NCBI RefSeq assembly: GCF_019216885.1
Contig: NZ_JAAQRC020000001.1
Location: forward strand, 2,542,001 to 2,606,000
DNA: 64,000 bases
Reading direction: 5' to 3'
DNA from: Methylobacterium sp. SyP6R
GTDB lineage: Bacteria; Pseudomonadota; Alphaproteobacteria; Rhizobiales; Beijerinckiaceae
The number at the start of each line of letters is the position of its first letter. The stretch's first letter is position 1. Under the pieces are notes generated by a model that worked only from the letters and a program-made list of their open reading frames with translations, had not been told where the DNA came from and ran no database searches. Positions 33,938-43,404 of this stretch are shown here, piece by piece. The position numbers and the translations under genes are program-made.

Positions 33938-35089
33938 TCACACCCGCATCGTTCCAGCTCGCCGCTCCTGCTCCCGGGCGCCGCCGAGCCCGCCCGCGGC
34001 GACCCCGCCGCCCCGCCGCTTGACCGCGTAGGAGGCCGCGTCCGCTTCCCGGAGCAGATCGTCGAGATCCGCCGAGGCCGAGGGCGCGCAGGCAAAGCCC
34101 AGGCTCAGTCCGACGGTGACGGTCTGCGTCCCGAGCTGGTAGGGTGCGCCGAGGGCGTGGACGATACGGCGGGCGAGAGTTTCCGCCTCCTCGACGTGCC
34201 GTACCCCGGGCTGGAGCACCACGAACTCGTCCCCGCCGATCCGGGCCGCCAGGGCGGGCGCGGCGAGAAGCAGGCGCAGTCGCGCGCCGAGCTCCTGCAG
34301 CAGGGCGTCCCCGGCCGCGTGGCCGAAGCGGTCGTTGACGGGCTTGAAGCCGTCGAGATCGAAGCAGTGGATCGCCACGCTGTCGTTCCCCGTCGCCGAC
34401 AAGCCGTCGAACGCCCCGCGCAGCCCGAGCCGGTTGGCGAGCCCGGTCAGGGCGTCGCTGCGGGCGAGCGCCGCCATGTCGAGGCGCAGCCGGATCTGCC
34501 GGATGGCCGTGCGATGGGCCGACAGGACGCTCTGCAGCGCCCCGACGAGGAAGAGGCTGAACATCGTCGCCAGGATGCCGTGGGACATGCCCCCGCCCCA
34601 GGCTGCCGAGACGATCGCCGGCAGGGCCGCCAGCAGCAGCGCGCCGGCCGCGATGAAGGGCCTGACCGAGAGGTGGGTGACGACGCCGGAGCAATAGCCG
34701 AACAACAACCCGGTCGCGAGCATCTGCAGATCCATCCGGGGCTGCGCGAAGACCGTGCCGACGAGCGCGCCGACCGAGGAGGCGACCCCGATGGTGGTCA
34801 GGATCTGGCCCCACTCCCAGCGGCGGGCCTCCTTGCGCGCGAGCGGACCCCTCGCCAGCCGCCGCATCTGCAGGACGATGAGGGCGAGCTTGCATGCCGA
34901 AGCCAGGAGGCCGACCGCGACCGCCGCGAACAGGAAGGCATGGCCGAGGACCTGGGCGATGAACAGGCCCACCGCCGCCAGCGTGATGGCCATGATGGTC
35001 GTCGGCAGGGCGATGCGCGCAAGCTCGGCGACCAGCGCGGCGTAGACATCGTCCGTTTCAGCGCCTGCGGGCATCCGCCGTGTGTCCAC
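33938..35089 (-). CDS. Membrane-bound diguanylate cyclase (GGDEF)
   Basis: 383 residues from a GTG at 35087-35089 after AGGA. About five or six membrane helices fill residues 25-190 (LPTTIMAITLAAVGLFIAQV, FLFAAVAVGLLASACKLALI and others). The GGDEF domain follows: DALTGLANRLGL, FDLDGFKPVNDRFGHAAGD and the intact active-site IGGDEFVVL, so it should make c-di-GMP. No RxxD inhibitory site is seen in the usual place before GGDEF. The C-terminus is short and Gly/Arg-rich. The sensed signal is unknown. Confidence 0.9.
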   Translation of the reverse strand: MDTRRMPAGAETDDVYAALVAELARIALPTTIMAITLAAVGLFIAQVLGHAFLFAAVAVGLLASACKLALIVLQMRRLARGPLARKEARRWEWGQILTTIGVASSVGALVGTVFAQPRMDLQMLATGLLFGYCSGVVTHLSVRPFIAAGALLLAALPAIVSAAWGGGMSHGILATMFSLFLVGALQSVLSAHRTAIRQIRLRLDMAALARSDALTGLANRLGLRGAFDGLSATGNDSVAIHCFDLDGFKPVNDRFGHAAGDALLQELGARLRLLLAAPALAARIGGDEFVVLQPGVRHVEEAETLARRIVHALGAPYQLGTQTVTVGLSLGFACAPSASADLDDLLREADAASYAVKRRGGGVAAGGLGGAREQERRAGTMRV

Positions 35090-35229
35090 CCCGTTTCCTG
35101 ACGTGACGGAACCACGGGATCTATGACGATTCCGACAATATCCCTGGGATCGGGCAGAATCTTCGCGGCACGGCCTCTCGTGTCACAGCCTGAGGAAAGC
35201 GGAAGCCATCTGCCGTTCGGAATACTCCC

Positions 35230-35335
35230 CTGGAGCGTTGTCAGATCGCGCTGCAATCGGACGGCACTACAGGTCTTCGATTTCGACGCGCTTTCTTCGG
35301 CGGACCGGTATCCGCTTCGTCGGCAAATGCTCTAG
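35230..35335 (-). repeat. Family A repeat, copy 4
   Basis: Reverse orientation: on the minus strand TAGAGCATTTGCCGACGAAG CGGATACCGGTCCGCCG, GAAATCGAAGACCTGTAG, CCGTCCGATTGCAGCGCGAT and a CGCTCCAG end. Its TAG (35332-35334) is the stop codon of pncB, exactly as copy 3 supplies the hemC stop. Confidence 0.8.
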
Positions 35336-36624
35336 ACCAGTACCGGCACCGCCCGCTGCGCGCCGACGCCGAAGACCCGCTTGTATCGCTCGACCTCGTC
35401 CTCGGGTCCGAGCGCCTTGGTGGGATTGTCGGAGAGCTTCACGGTCGGGTGGCCGTTGGCGGAGATCACCTTGCAGACGATCGAGATCGGGTCGAGGCGG
35501 CCATCCGGCGCCAGCCCGCGGAAATCGTTGGTGAGGAGCGTGCCCCAGCCGTAGCCGATGCGCAGGCGGCCGTGGAAATGGCGGTGGATCCGCTCGATCA
35601 CGTCGACGTCGAGCCCGTCGGAGAAGATCGCCAGCTTCTCCCGCGGGTTGCGGCCGTGCTTGGTCCACCAGCGAATCGCCTCCTCGCCCCCCTCGATCGG
35701 GTCCTTCGAATCGATGCGGATGCCGGTCCAGTCGGCCATCCAGGCCGGCCCGCGCTCCAGGAAGCCGGTGGTGCCGTAGGTATCGGGCAGGATCACCAGG
35801 AGGTTGCCGGCGTAATCCCGCTGCCAGTCGGCCAGCACCAGGTAGGGCGCGCGGGCGAGCTCCTCCTCGGTCTCGGCCAGCGCCGAATAGACCATCGGCA
35901 GCTCGTGGGCGTTGGTGCCCACCGCCTCGATGTCGTGGCGAAGCGCGATCAGGCAGTTCGAGGTGCCGAGGAAGCTCGAGCCCAAGCCTTCGATCATCGC
36001 CTCGACGCACCAGTCCTGCCACAGGAAGCCGTGGCGGCGGCGGGTGCCGAAATCGGCGATGGAAAGACCCGGCAGGTTCTTCAGCCGCTCGATCTTCTCC
36101 CAGATCCGGGTCATCGCGCGGGCATAGAGCACCTGCAGCTCGAACTTGCCCATGCCCTTGAGCACGCCGCGCGAGCGCAGCTCGTTGAGGATGGCGAGTG
36201 CGGGCACCTCCCACATCGTGGTCTCGATCCACGGGCCGTGGAAGGTGAGCACGTATTGACCGTCCTGCTTCTCCAGGAGGTAATCGGGGAAGCGGAAATT
36301 CTCGAGCCAGTCCATGAAGTCCGGCGAGAACATCTGGCGCCTTCCGTAGAAGGTGTTGCCGCGCAGCCAGGTCGATTCGCCCCGCGTCAGCCGCAGCGAT
36401 CGGCAATGATCGAGCTGCTCGCGCAATTCGCCGGGATCGATGAGGTCGGCGAGCCTGATCCGGCTGGTGCGGTTCTGGATGCCGAAGGTGACCGAGACGT
36501 TCCGGTGCCGCCGGAAGATCGTCTGGGCCATCAGGAGCTTGTAGAAATCCGTGTCGAGCACGGAGCGGATGATCGGGTCGATCTTCCAGGTGTGGTTGTA
36601 GACCCTGGTCGCGAGATCGAGCAT
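35332..36624 (-). CDS. pncB: Nicotinate phosphoribosyltransferase PncB
   Basis: ATP-stimulated enzyme that joins nicotinate and PRPP to give nicotinate mononucleotide in NAD salvage. 430 residues. [15 protein letters not shown] near the start, [34 protein letters not shown] with the autophosphorylated-type histidine, [20 protein letters not shown] and [14 protein letters not shown] support the call. Single gene; its stop lies in repeat A4. Confidence 0.96.
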   Translation of the reverse strand: MLDLATRVYNHTWKIDPIIRSVLDTDFYKLLMAQTIFRRHRNVSVTFGIQNRTSRIRLADLIDPGELREQLDHCRSLRLTRGESTWLRGNTFYGRRQMFSPDFMDWLENFRFPDYLLEKQDGQYVLTFHGPWIETTMWEVPALAILNELRSRGVLKGMGKFELQVLYARAMTRIWEKIERLKNLPGLSIADFGTRRRHGFLWQDWCVEAMIEGLGSSFLGTSNCLIALRHDIEAVGTNAHELPMVYSALAETEEELARAPYLVLADWQRDYAGNLLVILPDTYGTTGFLERGPAWMADWTGIRIDSKDPIEGGEEAIRWWTKHGRNPREKLAIFSDGLDVDVIERIHRHFHGRLRIGYGWGTLLTNDFRGLAPDGRLDPISIVCKVISANGHPTVKLSDNPTKALGPEDEVERYKRVFGVGAQRAVPVLV

Positions 36625-36791
36625 CGCCCGTGCCTGCCTGCCTCGGGCCGCCTCCTGCGAGCGGCCGGACCGTCGCCCCTCGGGCGGGGCGACGGCGGGT
36701 GCGAAGCCCGCACGGTTCGGGCGCCTGAGTCAAGCGTGCGAGCCGAGCGACCGCTCAGCTTCCGCTGCAATCCTCAGCCGGCGCCTCGCCT

Positions 36792-37301
36792 TCAGCGGGC
36801 GCCGAGGTCGACGGCCTTCTTCTCGGTCTTCGGCGACTCGCCGGTCACCGCCGCCTTCACGTAGCCGTAGAGATGGAGCATCGTCGAGTTCGGGCTGTCC
36901 CAGTACTCGCCCTTCTCCGGGTGGACGCGGATCAGCGCAACCGACGGATCGTCCTTGCCGCCGGGGAACCAGGTCTTCAGGCTCTCGCTCCACTTGGCAT
37001 CGATCTGTGCCTTGTCGCGCACGATCTCGGCCTTGCCCGACACCGACACGTAGTTCTGGCTCGACGGATCGGAATAGGAGAGGTTGACCTGGTTGTCGCG
37101 GCCGATCTCGTTGGTCACCGGCGCGTCCTGCTTGACGAAGAACCACAGGTCGCCGGCTTCGTCCGCGTCCTGGTTCCACATCGGGCGGCTGCGCAGCTGC
37201 CCGTCGGAATCGGCCGTGGTCATCATCGCGACCTTCACGTCCTTGATCATCGCGAAGAGCTTCTTAGCGCCCTCGTGGTCGCGGTGGCTGCCCTGGTGCA
37301 T
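36792..37301 (-). CDS. Pyridoxamine 5'-phosphate oxidase-like general stress protein
   Basis: 169 residues from the ATG at 37299-37301 after GAGGGAG. Split-barrel flavin-binding fold: FAMIKDVKVAMMTTADSDGQ, RSRPMWNQDADEAGDLWFFV, VNLSYSDPSSQNYVSVSGKA and KWSESLKTWFPGGKDDPSVA. Matches the GsiB/YdaG-type general stress protein 26 group, whose members bind FMN or FAD. Reaction unknown. Confidence 0.87.
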   Translation of the reverse strand: MHQGSHRDHEGAKKLFAMIKDVKVAMMTTADSDGQLRSRPMWNQDADEAGDLWFFVKQDAPVTNEIGRDNQVNLSYSDPSSQNYVSVSGKAEIVRDKAQIDAKWSESLKTWFPGGKDDPSVALIRVHPEKGEYWDSPNSTMLHLYGYVKAAVTGESPKTEKKAVDLGAR

Positions 37302-37511
37302 CGGTCGATCTCCCTCGAAACACGTCGCGAGCGGGCAAAGCCGCTCGAAGCTGCACGACAACGGACGATGCCGGCTTTGGTTTCGGTTGCCCGCGGCCGA
37401 AACTCGGCCGTGATGTCGGACTCGCCTGACAGGGCGGCGCGCCTATCTGTGCGGTAACGGCGGCCGCATGGCGGGGCACCGCCATATCCGATGCGAAGAC
37501 ACGAGTCCGAG

Positions 37512-37721
37512 ATGAAGATCAGCGCGCGCAACCAGCTCGACGGCAAGGTCGTCGAGGTCAAGAAGGGCGCCACCACCGCCCATATCCGGGTCGAGCTCGC
37601 CGGCGGGCAGATCGTCACAGCGGCGATCACCAATGAATCCGCCGACGAGCTGGGCCTGGCGCCCGGCAAGACCGTGAAGGCGGTGATCAAGTCCAGCGAC
37701 GTGATGATCGCCACGGATTGA
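37512..37721 (+). CDS. Molbindin (TOBE/Mop domain protein)
   Basis: 69 residues, one Mop domain: MKISARNQLDGKVVEVKKGA TTAHIRVELAGGQIVTAAIT NESADELGLAPGKTVKAVIK then SSDVMIATD. Such proteins assemble into hexamers that bind molybdate or tungstate and buffer it in the cytoplasm. The ATG at 37512 is chosen over 37491 because the family starts here. It precedes an ABC importer and lies within 15 kb of mobA and moaA, which hints at a molybdenum theme. Confidence 0.92.
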   Translation: MKISARNQLDGKVVEVKKGATTAHIRVELAGGQIVTAAITNESADELGLAPGKTVKAVIKSSDVMIATD

Positions 37722-37767
37722 GATGCAATGTGGTGGGCTGAAGCGGGATCGCAGACGCCGTGCTCAC

Positions 37768-37909
37768 CCCACCCACGACCTCATCCTGAGGTGTCAGTCG
37801 ATTGAAAATCGACTGACCTCGAAGGAGGGCTCCGGAAGTCTCCGCGATCCCTGGAGCCCTCCTTCGACGCTCCCTGACGGTCGCACCTCAGGATGAGGTC
37901 GTGGGTGGG
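37768..37909. repeat. Multi-hairpin inverted repeat (family C)
   Basis: Outer 26-bp perfect arms (CCCACCCACGACCTCATCCT..., 37768-37793; complement 37884-37909) enclose two further hairpins: GTCAGTCGATTGAAAATCGA CTGAC (37793-37817) and GGAGGGCTCC / GGAGCCCTCC. The CCTCATCCTGAGG core is a common intergenic motif in Hyphomicrobiales. It separates the molbindin gene from the ABC importer. Confidence 0.85.
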
Positions 37910-37951
37910 ATCATTCATGATGCCGGACGGCAGGTTGTGAGTGCCTTTGCG

Positions 37952-38974
37952 ATGCCGCTCGACCGACGCTCCCTCCTGATCGGCTCCGCAGCCTTCGCGC
38001 TGGCAAACGCGGCCCGCGCCGCCGAGCCCCCGCGGGACGATGCCGGCCGGACGCTCGACACCCTGAGACATCCCGTCACCAGGGTGTTTCCCGCAGGTCC
38101 CCCGGCGGCGATCCTGCTCTACACGCTCGCCCCCGACCTGCTGCTCGGCTGGCCGCGGGCGATCCGCCCGGCGGAAAAACCCTACCTGCTGCCGCCGGCC
38201 GCCGACCTGCCGGAGGTCGGGCGGCTCACCGGGCGCGGCAACACCGCCAACCTCGAGGCGGTGCTGGCGCTCAAGCCCGACCTGATCCTCGATGTCGGCT
38301 CCACCGCCGAGACCTACCGCTCGCTGGCCGACCGGGTGCAGGGCCAGACCGGCATCCCCTACGCCCTTCTCGACGGGCGCCTCGCCTCGGCACCCGCCAC
38401 CTATCGCAGCCTCGGCGGCCTGATCGGGCGCGACGCCGAGCCCCTGGCCTCCCTCACCGAGGGTATCCTGGCGACGATGCGCGAGCGCGTCGCGACGGTG
38501 CCGGAGGCCCAGCGCCCCCGGGTCTACCTCGCCCGGGGGCCCCGCGGCCTCGAGACGGCGCGGGCGGGCTCGATCAACGTCGAGGCGCTGACGCTGATGG
38601 GCGCCGTCGACGTCGCCGGCCCGGGTAGCGGCCTGGCGCAGGTCTCGCCGGAGGACGTGGTGGCCTGGGCGCCCGAGGTGATCGTCGCCCTCGACCCCGC
38701 CTTCACGGCCGCAGCGCGGCAGGACCCGCTGTGGCAGGCGACCCCGGCCCTGCGATCCGGGCGGCTCCACGTGAGCCCAACGCTGCCCTTCGGCTGGGTC
38801 GATTTCCCGCCTTCGGTCAACCGCCTGATCGGCCTGTGGTGGCTCGGAAAAATCCTCTATCCGGCGCTGTTCCCCGAGGACATCAAGGGCGTTGCCCGCG
38901 ACCTCTACGGCCGGCTCTACCACGTGACGCCGGACGAATCGGCCCTCGACCGCGTGCTGGCGGGAGCGCTGTGA
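37952..38974 (+). CDS. ABC transporter substrate-binding protein, FecB/MolA type
   Basis: Periplasmic binding protein of 340 residues from the ATG at 37952. The signal MPLDRRSLLIGSAAFALANA has a twin arginine, so Tat export is possible. Cluster A-II (PF01497) fold: LPEVGRLTGRGNTANLEAVL, ALKPDLILDVGSTAETYRSL, GWVDFPPSVNRLIGLWWLGK. The same class binds ferric siderophores, haem, B12, molybdate or tungstate. A molbindin gene 230 bases upstream makes a MolABC-like molybdate role plausible but unproved. Overlaps the permease by 4 bases (GTGA). Confidence 0.88.
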   Translation: MPLDRRSLLIGSAAFALANAARAAEPPRDDAGRTLDTLRHPVTRVFPAGPPAAILLYTLAPDLLLGWPRAIRPAEKPYLLPPAADLPEVGRLTGRGNTANLEAVLALKPDLILDVGSTAETYRSLADRVQGQTGIPYALLDGRLASAPATYRSLGGLIGRDAEPLASLTEGILATMRERVATVPEAQRPRVYLARGPRGLETARAGSINVEALTLMGAVDVAGPGSGLAQVSPEDVVAWAPEVIVALDPAFTAAARQDPLWQATPALRSGRLHVSPTLPFGWVDFPPSVNRLIGLWWLGKILYPALFPEDIKGVARDLYGRLYHVTPDESALDRVLAGAL

Positions 38975-40008
38975 GCGGCATCGCCCTCGCGGGCATCCGG
39001 GCGGTGCGGCTCGGCGGGCCGTGGCTGGCGCTGCTGGCCCTGGTGCTCGCCGCCGCCCTCGCCTTCGGGGTCGGGCGCTATCCGGTCTCACTTCTCGACG
39101 TCGCCCGGGTGCTCCTCGGCCGCCTCACCGGCCACGCGCCGGACGTGGCGCCTGCCGTCGAGGCGGTGGTGCTGCAGATCCGCGGGCCCCGCATCGCCGC
39201 CGCGATCCTGATCGGCGCCGCCCTCTCGGTCGCCGGCACCGCCTTCCAGGGGCTGTTTCGCAATCCCCTCGTCTCGCCCGACATCCTCGGCGCCTCGTCG
39301 GGGGCGGCACTCGGCGCGGTCGTCGGCATCTGGCTGTCCCTCGGGGTGCTGGCGATCGAGGGGCTGGCCTTCGCGGGCGGGCTGATCGCGGTCGCTTGCG
39401 TCTACGCGCTCGGTACCGCCCTGTCGGGGCGCGATCCGGTCCTGGTGCTGGTGCTGGCCGGCGTCGTCATCGGCTCGCTCCTCGGCGCCGGGGTCGGGCT
39501 GATCAAGTATCTCGCCGACCCCTACAACCAGCTCCCGGCGATGACCTTCTGGCTCTTAGGGAGCCTGTCGGGCACGCACCCCGCCGACCTGCTGCCGCTC
39601 GCCGGTCCCGTGATCCTCGGCACCGCGCTCCTCCTGCTGCTGCGCTGGCGCCTCGACGTGCTGTCCCTGCCGGACGAGGAGGCGCGCGCGCTCGGCCTCG
39701 CCACCGGGCCTTTGCGGGTCGCCGTCGTGGCCGCCGCCACCCTGGTCACGGCGGCGAGCGTCGCGACGGCCGGCATCGTCGGCTGGGTCGGGCTGGTGGT
39801 GCCGCATCTCGCCCGGTTCCTCGTCGGCCCCGGCTTCGGCCGGCTGATCCCGACCGCGGCGCTTCTCGGGGCCGGGACGCTACTCACCATCGACACCCTC
39901 GCCCGCACCGTGGCGCCGGTCGAGGTGCCGCTCGGCATCCTCACCGCCTTCGTGGGCACGCCGGTGTTTCTCTGGCTGCTCGCCCGGGCGGAGCGGGACT
40001 GGTCGTGA
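38971..40008 (+). CDS. ABC transporter permease, FecCD/BtuC/MolB type
   Basis: 345 residues from the GTG at 38971 that overlaps the previous stop. About ten helices. IRGPRIAAAILIGAALSVAG TAFQGLFRNPLVSPDILGAS is the FecCD hallmark, as are GWVGLVVPHLARFLVG and LGILTAFVGTPVFLWLLAR. Forms the membrane channel between the binding protein and the ATPase; the next gene again overlaps by 4 bases. Confidence 0.93.
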   Translation: MSGIALAGIRAVRLGGPWLALLALVLAAALAFGVGRYPVSLLDVARVLLGRLTGHAPDVAPAVEAVVLQIRGPRIAAAILIGAALSVAGTAFQGLFRNPLVSPDILGASSGAALGAVVGIWLSLGVLAIEGLAFAGGLIAVACVYALGTALSGRDPVLVLVLAGVVIGSLLGAGVGLIKYLADPYNQLPAMTFWLLGSLSGTHPADLLPLAGPVILGTALLLLLRWRLDVLSLPDEEARALGLATGPLRVAVVAAATLVTAASVATAGIVGWVGLVVPHLARFLVGPGFGRLIPTAALLGAGTLLTIDTLARTVAPVEVPLGILTAFVGTPVFLWLLARAERDWS

Positions 40009-40778
40009 CCCTGCTCCAGGCCGACGACCTCGCCTTCGGCTATCCCGGCCGGGAGATCGGGCGGGGGCTCACGATGCAGCTCGCCGCCGGCGAGGCCCTG
40101 GCGCTGCTCGGACCGAATGGCGGCGGCAAGACCACTTTGCTGAAGACCCTGTTGGGCCTGCTGCCCGCTCTGGGCGGCACGATCCGGGTCGAGGGCCGGC
40201 CGCTCGGCAGTCTCACCGCCCGGGAGCGGGCGCAGGCGATGGCCTACGTACCGCAGGCCGCGGCGAGCGCCTTCGCCTTCACGGCACGGGCGGTCGTGCT
40301 GATGGGGCGCACCAGCCGCACCGGCCTGCTCGCCGCCCCGTCCCGGGCCGACCACGCGGCGGCGGAGGCGGCGCTTGCCCGCATGGGCATCGCCCATCTC
40401 GCCGAGCGCCCGGTGACGCGGTTGTCGGGTGGCGAGCGGCAACTGGTGCTGGTCGCCCGGGCGCTCGCCCAGGAGCCCCGCATCGTGGTGCTCGACGAGC
40501 CGACCGCCAGCCTCGATTTCGGCAACCAGGGCCGGGTGATGGCCGAGATTCTGCGCCTGCGCGCCGACGGGCTCGGCCTGCTCTTCACCACCCACGACCC
40601 CAACCAGGCCGCCCGCTACGCCGACCGGGCGCTGCTGCTGCGCGGCGGCTCGGCCCTCGCCGCCGGCCCGGTGGCGGAGGTGCTGGACGCCGCCAGCTTG
40701 AGCCGGCTCTACGGCGCGCCGGTCGAGGAGGTGCGGGATTCAGGCACCGGCGCCCGGGCCTTCCTGCCAGGCGGGTGA
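40005..40778 (+). CDS. ABC transporter ATP-binding protein, FecE/MolC type
   Basis: 257 residues from the GTG at 40005 (GTGA overlap with the permease). Walker A LLGPNGGGKTTLLKTL, Q-loop YVPQAAA, signature RLSGGERQLVLVARAL, Walker B RIVVLDEPTASLD and switch H in TTHDPNQAARYAD. Drives uptake by the upstream permease/binding-protein pair. Confidence 0.94.
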   Translation: MTLLQADDLAFGYPGREIGRGLTMQLAAGEALALLGPNGGGKTTLLKTLLGLLPALGGTIRVEGRPLGSLTARERAQAMAYVPQAAASAFAFTARAVVLMGRTSRTGLLAAPSRADHAAAEAALARMGIAHLAERPVTRLSGGERQLVLVARALAQEPRIVVLDEPTASLDFGNQGRVMAEILRLRADGLGLLFTTHDPNQAARYADRALLLRGGSALAAGPVAEVLDAASLSRLYGAPVEEVRDSGTGARAFLPGG

Positions 40779-40907
40779 GGACGCCGTTCCGAGACCTGCG
40801 CCTCACGCTGCCCCCCACCGATGACCGTCCCCGCCGCGCTGGCGTTTCCCGGCGCAGGGGTTACATGACGCCGGACGGATACGCGTGGCGGACAGGAGCG
40901 AGACGAC

Positions 40908-42053
40908 GTGGCGATCACCCGGGACGACGTGCTGAAGGCGCTCGCGGGCGTGACGGTCGATGCGGCGGGGACCAGCCTGCCGGCCTCCGGCCGCCTGTCG
41001 GAGATCGTCATCGACCCTTCCGGCCGGGTCGTCTTCTCGATCGGCATCGCGCCGCCGGAGGCCAAGGCCTTCGAGGCGGTGCGCCAGGCGGCCGAGATCG
41101 CGGTGCTCAAGGTGCCCGGCGTCAAGGCGGCTCTGGCGAGCCTCACCGCCGAGCGCGGTCCGGGTGCCGGAACCGGCGCCGGCCCCGCCCCCCGCCCCGC
41201 CGCCCCGGGCGGCGCGCCGCAAGGTGGCCCCCGGCCCGGCCCGGCCCTGCCGGGGGTGCGCCACATCGTGGCGGTGGCCTCGGGCAAGGGCGGCGTCGGC
41301 AAGTCGACCACCGCCTGCAACCTCGCCCTGGCTTTGCGCGCCCAGGGGCTCAAGGTCGGCCTGCTCGATGCCGACATCTACGGCCCCTCGGTCCCGAAGC
41401 TGTTCGGCCTCGACCGCAAGCCGGAGACGATCAACACGCCGCAAGGCCAGCGCATCGTGCCGCTCAACGGCTACGGCCTTCCGGTGATGTCGATCGGCTT
41501 CCTGATCTCCGCCGACACGGCGATGATCTGGCGTGGCCCGATGGTGCAATCGGCCCTGACCCAGCTCCTGCGCGAGGTCGCCTGGGGCGAACTCGACGTG
41601 CTGATCGTCGACATGCCCCCGGGCACCGGCGACGCGCAGCTGACGCTGGCGCAAGCCACGCCGCTCGCCGGCGCGGTGATCGTCTCGACGCCGCAGGATC
41701 TCGCGCTCATCGACGCGCGGCGCGCGGTCACGATGTTCCGCCGGGTCGAGGTGCCGATCCTCGGCGTGGTCGAGAACATGGCGACCTTCGTCTGCCCGCA
41801 TTGCGGCGGCACCTCGCACATCTTCGGCCATGGCGGCGCCCGCCACGAGGCCGACACGATGGGCGTGCCGTTCCTCGGCGAGGTCCCGCTCAACATGACG
41901 ATCCGCGAATCCTCGGATGCCGGTCGCCCGGTCGTGGCGGTCGATCCCGACGGGCCGCAGGCCGCCGCCTACCGGGCGATCGCTGCGGCGCTCTGGACGA
42001 ATCTCAGCGGCGGCGCCGGCCCGCGCCCGGCGCCGCGGATCGTGATCGAGTGA
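40908..42053 (+). CDS. apbC: Mrp/ApbC Fe-S cluster carrier ATPase
   Basis: P-loop ATPase that carries and inserts Fe-S clusters. 381 residues from the GTG at 40908 (AGGAG upstream). An N-terminal MIP18/DUF59 domain (about 1-85) is joined by a Pro/Gly/Ala linker to the NTPase: VASGKGGVGKSTTACNLALA, DADIYGPSVPKLFG, VDMPPGTGDAQLTL and the cluster-binding CPHCGG. Overlaps mobA by 4 bases, which is notable because molybdoenzymes also need Fe-S clusters. Confidence 0.95.
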   Translation: MAITRDDVLKALAGVTVDAAGTSLPASGRLSEIVIDPSGRVVFSIGIAPPEAKAFEAVRQAAEIAVLKVPGVKAALASLTAERGPGAGTGAGPAPRPAAPGGAPQGGPRPGPALPGVRHIVAVASGKGGVGKSTTACNLALALRAQGLKVGLLDADIYGPSVPKLFGLDRKPETINTPQGQRIVPLNGYGLPVMSIGFLISADTAMIWRGPMVQSALTQLLREVAWGELDVLIVDMPPGTGDAQLTLAQATPLAGAVIVSTPQDLALIDARRAVTMFRRVEVPILGVVENMATFVCPHCGGTSHIFGHGGARHEADTMGVPFLGEVPLNMTIRESSDAGRPVVAVDPDGPQAAAYRAIAAALWTNLSGGAGPRPAPRIVIE

Positions 42054-42688
42054 GTATTCCTCCGACCCTCGGGGTGATCCTGGCCGGCGGGCTCTCCCGC
42101 CGGATGGGCGGCGGCGACAAGCCGCTGCTGCGGCTCGGCGACAGGACCCTGCTCGAACGGGTGGCCGAGCGCCTGGGCCCGCAATGCTCCGCCGGGCTGA
42201 TCCTCAACGCCAACGGCGATCCGGGGCGGTTCCGCGCCTTCACGGGCTTCGTGGTACCGGATTCGCTGCCCGATGCGCCGGGGCCCCTCGCCGGCGTGCT
42301 CGCCGCCCTCGATTTCTGCGCGAGCCACCATCCGGACGTTCCTTACGTCGCGAGCGTCGCCGGCGACACGCCGTTCCTGCCCCACGACTTCGTCGCCCGG
42401 CTCCATGCGGCGCGGGCCCGCGACGGCGTCGAGATGGCGGTCGCGGCCTCCGGCGGGCAGCTGCATTTCGTGAACGGGGTCTGGGCGGTGTCCTTGCGCC
42501 ACGACCTGCGGACCGCCCTCGTCGAGCGGGGCCTGCGGCGGGTCGGCATGTGGATCGCCCGGCACAATGCCGCGGAAGCGGCGTGGGAGACGGAGCCGGT
42601 GGACCCGTTCCTGAACCTCAACACGCCGGAGGATTTTTTCGCGGCGGAGCGGCTGGTGGCGGGCGAGGGCCGCACGCTTATCCATTGA
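42050..42688 (+). CDS. mobA: Molybdenum cofactor guanylyltransferase MobA
   Basis: Transfers GMP from GTP to Mo-molybdopterin, giving the MGD cofactor of DMSO-reductase-family enzymes. 212 residues from a GTG at 42050 overlapping the apbC stop. LGVILAGGLSRRMGGGDKPL is the nucleotide-binding signature; DAPGPLAGVLAALDF, VAGDTPFLPHDFVARL and a C-terminal PFLNLNTPEDF follow. Confidence 0.94.
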   Translation: MSIPPTLGVILAGGLSRRMGGGDKPLLRLGDRTLLERVAERLGPQCSAGLILNANGDPGRFRAFTGFVVPDSLPDAPGPLAGVLAALDFCASHHPDVPYVASVAGDTPFLPHDFVARLHAARARDGVEMAVAASGGQLHFVNGVWAVSLRHDLRTALVERGLRRVGMWIARHNAAEAAWETEPVDPFLNLNTPEDFFAAERLVAGEGRTLIH

Positions 42689-42700
42689 GGCTCGGGCTTG

Positions 42701-42907
42701 AACCCTCCCCCCTCTGCGGGGGAGGGTGCCCCACGGCGAGTGCGAAGCACTCGCGCTGGGGCGGGAGAGGGGACGCCGCTTCCGGAGAAGTCGCGACCGT
42801 CATGAAGGGCGCCCTCTGGATCACCGTCGCGCTGCCCCTCTCGGCGGGACCTTCGTCCCGCTGCGCTCACTCCGTTCGCCACCCTCCCCCGCAGAGGGGG
42901 GAGGGTT
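42701..42907. repeat. Inverted repeat (family D-like, copy 3)
   Basis: 28-bp nearly perfect end arms, 42701-42728 and 42880-42907 (AACCCTCCCCCCTCTGCGGG... and its complement). GGCGAGTGCGAAGCACTCGC (about 42735-42754) makes an inner hairpin. Lies between mobA and the convergent ppiB and may terminate both. Confidence 0.8.
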
Positions 42908-42948
42908 CCCGCGGTCATCGCGGCAGCGTCGGCTCGCCGATGATGAGA

Positions 42949-43400
<452 letters not shown>

Positions 43401-43404
<4 letters not shown>

